The translations under genes were made by a program, and so were the position numbers. Below, one piece after another: positions 1 to 4,690 of a stretch of 9,457 nt of DNA (position 1 is its first letter; each line of letters starts with the position of its first letter). The notes below the pieces were generated by a model that saw only the letters and a list, made by a program, of their open reading frames with translations, made no database searches and was not told the DNA's origin. Source of the DNA: Hydrogenoanaerobacterium sp032017025 (lineage in GTDB: Bacteria > Bacillota > Clostridia > Oscillospirales > Ruminococcaceae); the NCBI RefSeq assembly GCF_032017025.1, contig NZ_DALZQO010000041.1, positions 1-9,457 on the forward strand. Reading direction: 5' to 3'.

Positions 1-9
1 ATTTGTGCA

Positions 10-29
10 TTAGGCGGCAAGACGCCTAA
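10..29. repeat. short inverted repeat at the window edge
   Basis: Arms TTAGGCG (10-16) and CGCCTAA (23-29) form a perfect 7-bp stem around a 6-base loop. It sits just beyond the terminator of the lysis cassette. No T-tract follows, so it is not a convincing terminator. It could belong to a neighbouring gene or element cut off by the window edge. Confidence 0.3.
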
Positions 30-51
30 CGCACCTGCTAAAGCAGAGCGC

Positions 52-83
52 AAAAAGACGGAGCCGCACAGCTCCGTCTTTTT
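52..83. terminator. bidirectional intrinsic terminator after the lysis cassette
   Basis: A perfect 13-bp stem (52-64 pairing with 71-83) encloses a 6-base loop. The GC-rich core is GACGGAGC/GCTCCGTC. Read on the minus strand it starts directly after the muramidase stop codon (84-86) and ends in a short T-run. On the plus strand it is followed by TATTTT, so it can also stop transcription entering from the left. Confidence 0.85.
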
Positions 84-755
84 TTATTTTACACCCGTGA
101 GATGATTAAGCCCCGCCGCCCGAATTATAGCGGGGTAATCTTTGTAGGCATAATTGCGGTCACACGCGCCCGTTACCCCATCGCATCTCCCTTCGTCGCC
201 CCTATACTGCCACATACCGTGCGGAGTGTCCCACGGGCATGTTACGGTGCTGCGGTAATCCGCCACCCACAGGTCGTATGGTGCAAGGCGTTTGATATCG
301 AGATACGCTTTCGCAAAATAGGTGTAGGTATACCACATGGCATAGTAGCCGCTTTTTTCCACCTCATTGCAAAATGCCGCAACCGTATCGGTCAGCTTCG
401 ATTTGCCTAACCTTGTTAGGTGCGGCAGCACAGTTTCTTCCACATCAAAGCAGATGGGATAGGTGATTTTGCCCTTGTAGCTGTTTGCAATTTTTGCTGC
501 CTGCCGTGCAGCAGCGCGTGCAGCTACTGCACCGGTGCAGTAGCTGTACACATAAAGCCCCACACCAAGCCCGGCGGCATGGGCGCGTGTAATGGAATCA
601 TCCAAGCTTTTATCCACCATCAGCTTACCATCAAAACCGGCCCAGCCAATGCGCACCATCACACCATGCACACCGCTTGCTTTTACCCTTTCCCAGTCAA
701 TTCTGCCGTTGCGCACATTATGCTCACTAATGTCAATGACATGAAGTTTTGCCAT
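84..755 (-). CDS. GH25 family muramidase (phage-type endolysin), catalytic domain only
   Basis: This 223-aa protein is predicted to cleave the beta-1,4 bond between N-acetylmuramic acid and N-acetylglucosamine in peptidoglycan. The GH25 layout is visible: Asp8 in VIDISEHN at the N-terminus, the catalytic pair Asp104/Glu106 in YPICFDVEET, the LWVADY strand, and a C-terminal MWQY followed by the D-R-N-Y-A-Y ending typical of the family. The whole protein is the barrel domain: there is no SH3, LysM or choline-type wall-binding tail and no signal peptide, so export would depend on a holin. The ATG at 755 is chosen because GGTGGAG lies just upstream; an in-frame extension to 806 has no support and overlaps the holin-like gene. 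It starts one base after the stop of the upstream gene (757), which implies translational coupling. Confidence 0.9.
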   Translation of the reverse strand: MAKLHVIDISEHNVRNGRIDWERVKASGVHGVMVRIGWAGFDGKLMVDKSLDDSITRAHAAGLGVGLYVYSYCTGAVAARAAARQAAKIANSYKGKITYPICFDVEETVLPHLTRLGKSKLTDTVAAFCNEVEKSGYYAMWYTYTYFAKAYLDIKRLAPYDLWVADYRSTVTCPWDTPHGMWQYRGDEGRCDGVTGACDRNYAYKDYPAIIRAAGLNHLTGVK

Positions 756-756
756 G

Positions 757-942
757 CTATTCTCCACCAGCCTTTCCGATTTGCGTACCAAAATAAAAGA
801 TAACAATCAGCTTAAAAATTTCCATAAAATTGCTTTCTGAAACAGCACCTGCACAGGTTTGATAGGCAAACACCAGCGTAAGCAGTATTGTAACAATACT
901 TTTTACATTAATCAGTTTTGCTATACGCTCTTTCATCGCCAT
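757..942 (-). CDS. small holin-like phage membrane protein
   Basis: This 61-aa peptide has a short basic N-terminus (MAMKERIAKLINVKS), a first hydrophobic segment at about residues 14-29, a short polar turn (SESN), and a second hydrophobic segment at about residues 39-52 ending in YFGTQ. This short two-helix form, directly upstream of a GH25 lysin, matches the small holin-like proteins common in Firmicutes prophages. Its expected job is to open the membrane and let the lysin reach the wall. The start at 942 follows a strong GGAAGGAGG. The gene overlaps the upstream gene by 35 bases. Pore formation is inferred from position and topology only. Confidence 0.7.
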   Translation of the reverse strand: MAMKERIAKLINVKSIVTILLTLVFAYQTCAGAVSESNFMEIFKLIVIFYFGTQIGKAGGE

Positions 943-1261
943 ACTTGTTTCCCTCCTTCCGGCCCGTAGGCAGCTCTTTGAGCCGATCAAGCAGCTCGGT
1001 TACTGTGCCGTTGCCACCCAGCGCATGGTATTGCTCATACATTGCCACCGCATTTTCGAGTGCATAAATCGGGCAAAAACCCGCATCATAAGAGTGATTG
1101 TACACCCGTATAATGCGGTCGCGCAGCAGCTCTCTAATGCCCAGCTTGATTGCATCCTGCTCTTTAATGCGCTTTGCAAGCCTTTTATACGCAATTCCCA
1201 GCAGCGAAAGCGCCGTACTGAACAAAACCTCCACCCAATAGCCTACAATAAATTCCAACAC
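908..1261 (-). CDS. phage-type membrane-anchored lysis-region protein
   Basis: The protein is about 117 aa. One N-terminal hydrophobic segment (FIVGYWVEVLFSTALSLLGIAY) is followed by a basic helical region. The C-terminal signature is RELLRDRII, then Y-N-x-x-Y-D-A-G-F-C-P-I-Y, then YHALGGNGTVTELLDRL. I recognise this pattern, from memory, as a common unnamed protein just upstream of holins and lysins in Clostridia and Lactobacillales prophages, often called a holin or minor structural protein. Start choice: AAAGGAGG lies only one base from the ATG at 1270, too close for good initiation, whereas the in-frame GTG at 1261 is 10 bases away. I favour GTG, but 1270 is possible. It is the first gene of the three-gene cassette. 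Confidence 0.65.
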   Translation of the reverse strand: MLEFIVGYWVEVLFSTALSLLGIAYKRLAKRIKEQDAIKLGIRELLRDRIIRVYNHSYDAGFCPIYALENAVAMYEQYHALGGNGTVTELLDRLKELPTGRKEGNKYGDERAYSKTD

Positions 1262-1375
1262 CCAACTCATTCCTCCTTTTGTATCATCGTCGCAAAACAC
1301 AGCAGTTGGGAATTTGAAGGGCAAAAACTACACGCTTTTAAATTTTATTAAAACAAAATATTATGAACAGGCATT

Positions 1376-1434
1376 ATTTTCCTACCATCTTTCTGCTGAA
1401 AAAACAAACAATAGTCATGGAGGTGATGAAAATG
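1376..1434 (+). repeat. leader repeat, copy 1 (upstream of micro-protein A)
   Basis: These 59 bases align without gaps to 1943-2001, with 46 identical positions counted by eye. The shared parts are ATTTTCCT, the TGCT-A-rich stretch, ACAATA, and TGGAGGTGATG followed by the start codon. The similarity covers non-coding sequence as well as the ribosome binding site. This suggests a duplicated gene start, or a conserved leader or regulatory site. I cannot identify a clear promoter within it. Confidence 0.75.
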
Positions 1435-1590
1435 CCATGCCCCGTAAACCCTTATAAGGATGAAGCCATGCAGCAATATTTTTGCTCGCTGCCGCCCTTT
1501 GTACAGGAAAACATCATGCAGTGCAACCCCGACGTACAAACACTGGAAGATCTACGCCAATGTGCAGAGAATCTAATGAAATCAAAATGA
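1432..1590 (+). CDS. micro-protein A of a tandem paralogous family (YF-x-SLP module)
   Basis: This 52-aa protein has no family name I recognise. After a 14-residue N-terminus it carries YFCSLPPFVQENI, a polar stretch, and LEDLRQCAENLM. That is the module shared by the next four genes. The pattern suggests two short amphipathic helices, the first capped by Ser-Leu-Pro, with the second ending in A-E-N-L. There is no signal peptide or membrane segment, so it is probably cytosolic. The start at 1432 lies eight bases after GGAGG in a near-perfect anti-SD match (GGAGGTGAT), which predicts strong translation; upstream in-frame ATGs overlap this site. It is followed after 15 bases by gene B. Confidence 0.75.
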   Translation: MPCPVNPYKDEAMQQYFCSLPPFVQENIMQCNPDVQTLEDLRQCAENLMKSK

Positions 1591-1605
1591 TGCAGAGGTG
1601 AAATC

Positions 1606-1812
1606 ATGTCAAAAAATAACAGCAGCTTTCACAACGGCGCATTTGCTAAGGGCGGGCTTAACGATTTGCTGAGCCAAAGTGCAAGTGCCAAAGAATACTT
1701 TATGTCTCTGCCCGATTATATACAGGGCATGATACAGCAGCGCACCGGTAATATCCAGTCGGAGGACGAGCTGCACCGTTATGCCGAAAACCTGCTTGCG
1801 GGAGATAAATAA
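1606..1812 (+). CDS. micro-protein B of the YF-x-SLP family
   Basis: At 68 aa this is the longest of the five. The N-terminal 29 residues are polar and Ser/Asn/Gly-rich (MSKNNSSFHNGAFAKGG), then comes YFMSLPDYIQGMI, then EDELHRYAENLL. From the Tyr to the last Leu it aligns with A, C and D over 34 residues without a gap. The ribosome site is AGAGGTGA, seven bases before the ATG. It lies 15 bases after A and before a terminator, so A and B probably form one transcript. The function is unknown. Confidence 0.75.
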   Translation: MSKNNSSFHNGAFAKGGLNDLLSQSASAKEYFMSLPDYIQGMIQQRTGNIQSEDELHRYAENLLAGDK

Positions 1813-1883
1813 GCGCGTCCGCCCTTAAAACCAGTTCGGCCAATCAAGCCGGTGAAGTCGACAAAACCGATAGGCCCAAATAG

Positions 1884-1920
1884 AAAGCCGCCAAAACATA
1901 AAGTTTTTAGCGGCTTTTTA
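1884..1920 (+). terminator. intrinsic terminator after micro-proteins A-B
   Basis: The stem AAAGCCGC (1884-1891) pairs with GCGGCTTT (1910-1917), with extra AAAAC/GTTTT pairing inside, followed by a T-rich end. It separates A-B from C-D-E, which makes two transcription units likely. Confidence 0.65.
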
Positions 1921-1942
1921 TTCGGGCGTTTCAATGCCCTGC

Positions 1943-2001
1943 ATTTTCCTCCTATGTTTTTGCTAAAACAGCAGACAATAATAGTGGAGGTGATGTCAAT
2001 G
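1943..2001 (+). repeat. leader repeat, copy 2 (upstream of micro-protein C)
   Basis: This is the second copy of the 59-base leader, gapless against 1376-1434 with 13 differences counted by eye. It begins after the terminator at 1884-1920 and runs into the start codon of gene C. It may hold the promoter of the second unit, but no clear -35/-10 pair stands out. Confidence 0.75.
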
Positions 2002-2184
2002 AACGATGCTTATAATGCCAATGTTATTTTTGGGCTGACCGCAATACTGACGCAGACAGGTGCAGGCGATTATTTTGCAACCTTGCCAATCGAGATTCAG
2101 CAGGCAATCAACGAGCATGCCGATGAAATTCATTCACGCGAAGAGCTTGAAGCATTTGCCGATACTATGATGAAAAAAAGGTGA
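1999..2184 (+). CDS. micro-protein C of the YF-x-SLP family
   Basis: This 61-aa protein has an N-terminus (MNDAYNANVIFGLTAILTQ) that is more hydrophobic than in its siblings. It is followed by the module YFATLPIEIQQAI and EELEAFADTMM, with Thr replacing the usual Ser before Leu-Pro. The ATG at 1999 is eight bases after GGAGG (full site GGAGGTGAT); ATG 1993 overlaps this site, and an open extension to 1852 crosses the terminator and is not credible. The last codons (AAA AGG TGA) double as the ribosome site of gene D, so C and D are tightly coupled. Confidence 0.72.
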   Translation: MNDAYNANVIFGLTAILTQTGAGDYFATLPIEIQQAINEHADEIHSREELEAFADTMMKKR

Positions 2185-2189
2185 TAGCA

Positions 2190-2342
2190 ATGCCCGCCGA
2201 TTTTTATAAAACCAACCCTGATTTGTATGAATATTATAATTCACTTCCCCCTTCCGTACAAAAACAGATTGCTGATTCGGGGGCAGAGATTGCAACACTC
2301 GGTGAATTAAAACAATGTGCCGAGCATCTGCTAAAAAGTTGA
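2190..2342 (+). CDS. micro-protein D of the YF-x-SLP family
   Basis: A 50-aa gene, short enough to be missed by usual length cut-offs. The protein starts MPADFYKTNPDL, then YYNSLPPSVQKQI, then GELKQCAEHLL, matching the family module over all 34 positions without a gap. Gene A is its closest relative by eye: both have S-L-P-P-x-V-Q and L-x-Q-C-A-E-x-L. The ribosome site AAAGGTGAT overlaps the end of gene C, five bases separating the two genes. Its own stop TGA (2340-2342) overlaps the ribosome site of gene E. Confidence 0.72.
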   Translation: MPADFYKTNPDLYEYYNSLPPSVQKQIADSGAEIATLGELKQCAEHLLKS

Positions 2343-2352
2343 GGTGATATTT

Positions 2353-2520
2353 ATGTCGGAATCCTTCCATCTGTGCTTGTCCGATCTTTTGGATCAGGAC
2401 CTGTCGAGCTACGAATATTTTTATTCCCTGCCCGCAGAGATTCAAAGCAAGGTAAGGCGCAGTGATGTACGTTCGTTTGAAGAGATGCAGGAATATGTGA
2501 CAAAGCTGCGTACCCAATAA
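2353..2520 (+). CDS. micro-protein E of the YF-x-SLP family (most divergent)
   Basis: This 55-aa protein has an N-terminus MSESFHLCLSDLLDQDLSSY, then YFYSLPAEIQSKV, then a linker two residues shorter than in A-D, then FEEMQEYVTKL. The A-E-x-L end is replaced by V-T-K-L. The ribosome site TGAGGTGAT overlaps the stop of gene D, and the ATG lies ten bases after that stop. It is the last gene before a terminator at 2533. The function is unknown; membership rests on the Y-F-x-S-L-P-x-x-I-Q core. Confidence 0.7.
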   Translation: MSESFHLCLSDLLDQDLSSYEYFYSLPAEIQSKVRRSDVRSFEEMQEYVTKLRTQ

Positions 2521-2532
2521 ACAAAAAAATTG

Positions 2533-2560
2533 AGCCAGCACCCTAAATGCGCTGGCTTTT
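2533..2560 (+). terminator. intrinsic terminator after micro-proteins C-D-E
   Basis: The stem AGCCAGC (2533-2539) pairs with GCTGGCT (2551-2557) across an 11-base loop. It is followed by TTTTGCTTTCTTT and begins 12 bases after the stop of gene E. Confidence 0.7.
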
Positions 2561-2639
2561 GCTTTCTTTATGTGAAAAGTAACATATTTTTCAGTCTTGT
2601 ATAGAATGTATCATCTTAACGAAATTGGTGGTGCCTGCA

Positions 2640-3053
2640 ATGAAATCTAGTTTACATTGTTTGCCGAAAGAAATACAACAGCAGCTCTGTGTCATCGATC
2701 AGTCGCAATTCTACATAATCGTCATTATTGCCGCAGTGTTTTTATCGCTGCATGCTACTTCCATTCAACGGCAGCAGCTTATCTGCAGTGTAACTCAGGA
2801 AGATTGCTGCAAGTGCCTGCCCGATGTATTTCCGATACGATTTCTTTCCAGTGTTATGATTTTGATTGCGCTTGTATTCTTCTTCCAGCTTTCCGGAGAA
2901 AATCTTTGCAAGCCACAGCCCAACTGTGTTGCGCGTTGTTCCGGTAAAATGAATCACGTTGCAAGCCTACTTGTCCTGCTTGCCGCCGCAATTCGCTTTT
3001 TTGACATCAACTTTGTAGAGTTGAACACCCCGCGCAAACCGGCATGTCCATAA
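2640..3053 (+). CDS. three-helix Cys-rich membrane protein with an LPxEIQ N-terminus
   Basis: This 137-aa protein has no family name I can give. Three hydrophobic segments lie at about residues 23-38, 67-85 and 106-121. The loops are cysteine-rich (ten Cys in all, including QEDCCKCLP at 53-61 and CKPQPNCVARC at 90-100). The N-terminal CLPKEIQQQL (7-16) copies the core of the upstream micro-proteins (S-L-P-x-E-I-Q), which links it to that array. The C-terminal helix ends R-F-F-D-I-N-F-V-E-L. The clustered Cys could bind metal or form disulfides; that is inference. The start at 2640 has only a modest ribosome site (GGTGGT). A TTG at 2625 is in frame but overlaps that site. It lies 119 bases after gene E, beyond a terminator. 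Confidence 0.65.
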   Translation: MKSSLHCLPKEIQQQLCVIDQSQFYIIVIIAAVFLSLHATSIQRQQLICSVTQEDCCKCLPDVFPIRFLSSVMILIALVFFFQLSGENLCKPQPNCVARCSGKMNHVASLLVLLAAAIRFFDINFVELNTPRKPACP

Positions 3054-3082
3054 GCGAAGCGAGCAAAGCATAAAACTATCCC

Positions 3083-3111
3083 TTGTATTTTGTTGAGAAT
3101 TTAGGTATATT
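3083..3111 (+). promoter_or_regulatory. candidate sigma-A promoter for the thioredoxin-reductase-like gene
   Basis: TTGTAT (3083-3088), a 17-base spacer, then TATATT (3106-3111). This would start transcription near 3118, leaving a leader of about 45 bases before the ATG at 3162. The -10 box is good and the -35 box is weak. Confidence 0.4.
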
Positions 3112-3161
3112 TGGATTAGTACAAATAAATACTGTTATCATGCGATATGGAGGATTCTACC

Positions 3162-4073
3162 ATGACTGATGTAATTATTGTCGGCGCCGGATGTGCCGGT
3201 TTAACTGCTGCCGTTTACGCAATACGGGCGGGTTTAAGTGTGCTTGTGTTTGAAAAATATATGTACGGCGGGCAAATTTCCGTTTCCAGTGAGGTGGAAA
3301 ACTATCCGTCGATTGAAAAAATTTCGGGGCCTGACCTTTCCAACAACATTTATCAGCAGGCAATCAACCAAGGGGCAGATATCCGCTTTGAAGAGGTGCT
3401 CTCGGTTCAGCTTGATGGAACGGAAAAGACCGTTACCACCGCTGAAAACACCTATGCCGCCAAGGCCGTTATCATTGCAAACGGCGTACAGCGCCGCACG
3501 CTTGGCTGTGCGGGTGAAGAGGAGTTTACAGGCAGGGGCGTATCCTACTGTGCCACCTGTGATGGGGCATTTTTCCGCGGTAAAACGGTTGCCGTGGTGG
3601 GCGGCGGAAACACCGCCCTTGAGGATGCATTGTTTTTATCCAACCTGTGTGAAAAGGTGTATATCATCCACCGCAGCGAAGCCTTACGCGGAGAAAAAGT
3701 GATGCGCGATGCTGTTTTAAGCCGGGCAAATATTACCGTTTTGTACGATACCACCGTGCAGGAAATTCGCGGAGAAAGCAAAGTCTCTTCGGTTCATGTG
3801 CAAAATTCTCAAACCGATGAAAGCTCTGTTCTACCGGTTGATGCGGTGTTTATTGCAATCGGGCTCGCACCCGATAATCAGATATTTTCGGCCCTCGCGC
3901 TGGATTCTGCCGGATACCTTGTAGCAGATGAAAACTGCACTACTGCTATCCCGGGCGTGTATGTCGCGGGAGACAATCGAACAAAACTGCTGCGGCAGAT
4001 TATTACCGCAGCAGCAGATGGTGCCGTTGCAGCATTTCAGGCTGCAAACTATATCAATGTACTTTCTGATTAG
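3162..4073 (+). CDS. trxB: thioredoxin-disulfide reductase-like flavoprotein
   Basis: At 303 aa it has the usual low-Mr TrxR length. The order of motifs is: FAD-binding GAGCAG (8-13) with AVYAIRAGL; the GGQIS and E-N-Y-P segment; redox-active Cys130-Ala-Thr-Cys133-Asp in GVSYCATCDGAFF; a second nucleotide-binding motif GGGNTALEDA (147-156); and the C-terminal GVYVAGDNRTKLLRQIITAAADG that closes over FAD. The expected role is electron transfer from a pyridine nucleotide (or another donor) through FAD to thioredoxin or a similar disulfide. The 2'-phosphate region reads IHRSEALRG (169-177), where classical NADPH enzymes have H-R-R-x3-R, so cofactor preference may differ. No thioredoxin gene is adjacent. 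The start at 3162 is eight bases after GGAGG. It converges on the small gene ending at 4087. Confidence 0.88.
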   Translation: MTDVIIVGAGCAGLTAAVYAIRAGLSVLVFEKYMYGGQISVSSEVENYPSIEKISGPDLSNNIYQQAINQGADIRFEEVLSVQLDGTEKTVTTAENTYAAKAVIIANGVQRRTLGCAGEEEFTGRGVSYCATCDGAFFRGKTVAVVGGGNTALEDALFLSNLCEKVYIIHRSEALRGEKVMRDAVLSRANITVLYDTTVQEIRGESKVSSVHVQNSQTDESSVLPVDAVFIAIGLAPDNQIFSALALDSAGYLVADENCTTAIPGVYVAGDNRTKLLRQIITAAADGAVAAFQAANYINVLSD

Positions 4074-4086
4074 TGAGAGGCAGTAT

Positions 4087-4299
4087 TTAAATAGCCTTTA
4101 GTTCTTCCAGTATTTTTTGAATTCGGTCTTGCGACATCCGATTACCGGCGTAACCCAACGCCTGCTGCAATGTCATGTTTTTTGCTATACCCAGCATAAA
4201 TGGGTTCATCAGCGAAGAAAATTCACGCTGTGCAATTCTCTTCGCCTGCGGGTTGGAAAGAATTTCGCCAATGGTTATCTGATTGTTTCTCAGGTTCAT
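4087..4299 (-). CDS. small conserved-looking protein of unknown function (NNQITIGEIL type)
   Basis: A 70-aa soluble protein that starts MNLRNNQITIGEIL, then NPQAKRIAQREF, then a run with S-L-M-N-P-F-M-L-G-I-A-K-N-M-T-L-Q-Q, and ends in an amphipathic helix QDRIQKILEELKAI. The pattern of a T-I-G-E-I-L start, a P-x-M-L-G-x-A-x-x-M-T-L centre and a Q-x-x-I-x-x-I-L-x-x-L end resembles, from memory, short Clostridia hypotheticals and small helical modules at the ends of some larger proteins. I give no function. The ATG at 4299 follows GGAGGTGAT, the same very strong ribosome site used by the micro-protein array. The stop is 13 bases from that of the convergent flavoprotein gene, with no obvious terminator between them. 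Confidence 0.65.
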   Translation of the reverse strand: MNLRNNQITIGEILSNPQAKRIAQREFSSLMNPFMLGIAKNMTLQQALGYAGNRMSQDRIQKILEELKAI

Positions 4300-4356
4300 G
4301 TTCATCACCTCCATCCTCTAGCTTATGCACCATACAAGCAAAAGGTTCCAAAATTT

Positions 4357-4384
4357 AGTATACACGAAAGAGCCTAAAATTCAA
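4357..4384 (-). promoter_or_regulatory. candidate promoter for the small gene at 4087-4299
   Basis: On the minus strand, TTGAAT (4384-4379), a 16-base spacer and TATACT (4362-4357) form a reasonable sigma-A promoter. It would leave a leader of about 50 bases before the ATG at 4299. Confidence 0.45.
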
Positions 4385-4395
4385 TTGCATTATCC

Positions 4396-4438
4396 TTTAA
4401 AGCGGTATGGGGCAAATCATGTTCCATACCGTATTAAA
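4396..4438. repeat. long imperfect inverted repeat in the trxB-feo intergenic region
   Basis: CGGTATGG (4403-4410) and CCATACCG (4424-4431) form a perfect 8-bp stem with a 13-base loop. Beyond a 2-by-2 mismatch, TTTAA (4396-4400) pairs with TTAAA (4434-4438). There is no clean T-tract, so it is a poor terminator. It could be an operator or a structured RNA element upstream of the minus-strand small gene. Confidence 0.5.
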
Positions 4439-4580
4439 ATTTAGCAAAGATCTCATTTTCTGCAAACTTTATAAATTTGCAATCCAAAAAATTGATGTTA
4501 AAATGAAAGCAGGTAATGCAAAATCAACGATCTGCCCAACAGTACGAAGAAAAACATGACAAAAACATTTTGTACTTCTA

Positions 4581-4609
4581 TTGACAAAATGAGTTAGCAA
4601 TGGTAAACT
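4581..4609 (+). promoter_or_regulatory. sigma-A-type promoter of the feo operon
   Basis: A perfect TTGACA (4581-4586), a 17-base spacer and TAAACT (4604-4609). The predicted start is near 4616, giving a leader of about 75 bases before feoA1. The -10 box overlaps the right arm of operator site 1. Confidence 0.75.
4593..4608. promoter_or_regulatory. feo operator site 1 (degenerate), over the promoter
   Basis: GTTAG-CAATGG-TAAAC has the same 5-6-5 architecture as sites 2-4. Its left half is perfect and its right half diverges where it coincides with the -10 box. A repressor bound here would block RNA polymerase directly. Confidence 0.45.
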
Positions 4610-4624
4610 ATGAAATTGAAAAGG

Positions 4625-4640
4625 GTTAGTTTTTGCTAAC
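4625..4640. promoter_or_regulatory. feo operator site 2
   Basis: GTTAG-TTTTTG-CTAAC, extended to GGGTTAG/CTAACCC (4623-4642). Its centre lies 32 bases from site 1, about three helical turns. In RNA the same sequence forms a 7-bp hairpin with a 6-base loop in the early leader. Confidence 0.55.
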
Positions 4641-4659
4641 CCGTTAAGTTAATTATGAA

Positions 4660-4675
4660 GTTAGCTCTTACTAAC
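4660..4675. promoter_or_regulatory. feo operator site 3, next to the feoA1 ribosome site
   Basis: GTTAG-CTCTTA-CTAAC, with perfect 5-base arms and a centre 35 bases from site 2. It ends two bases before the AAGGAG of feoA1. As RNA it could pair with itself or with the arms of site 2. Confidence 0.55.
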
Positions 4676-4690
4676 TAAAGGAGTGGTAAT

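Larger units (their letters stand above)
4300..4580. other. intergenic region between two divergent units, with hairpins
   Basis: This stretch is AT-rich and has no supportable gene. Besides the minus-strand promoter at 4357-4384 it holds a long inverted repeat (4396-4438; see the separate entry) and a shorter one, TGCAAA (4461-4466) with TTTGCA (4476-4481). Nothing else was recognised up to the feo promoter at 4581. Confidence 0.6.

Noticed and set aside
1852..1998. Upstream extension of micro-protein C to 110 aa
   Set aside because: It would run through a terminator hairpin and the conserved leader, and the paralogues have no counterpart; the strong ribosome site fits the ATG at 1999.
2742..2957. 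A 71-aa minus-strand reading frame
   Set aside because: It is the mirror of the three-helix membrane protein, without a ribosome site or convincing composition.
3136..3141. TATCAT with an upstream TG as a -10 box for the flavoprotein gene
   Set aside because: Transcription would start at or inside the ribosome site, leaving almost no leader; the TTGTAT/TATATT pair upstream fits better.
4581..4680. Classical Fur box upstream of feo
   Set aside because: No GATAAT-type repeats are present; the repeated element is GTTAG-N6-CTAAC.
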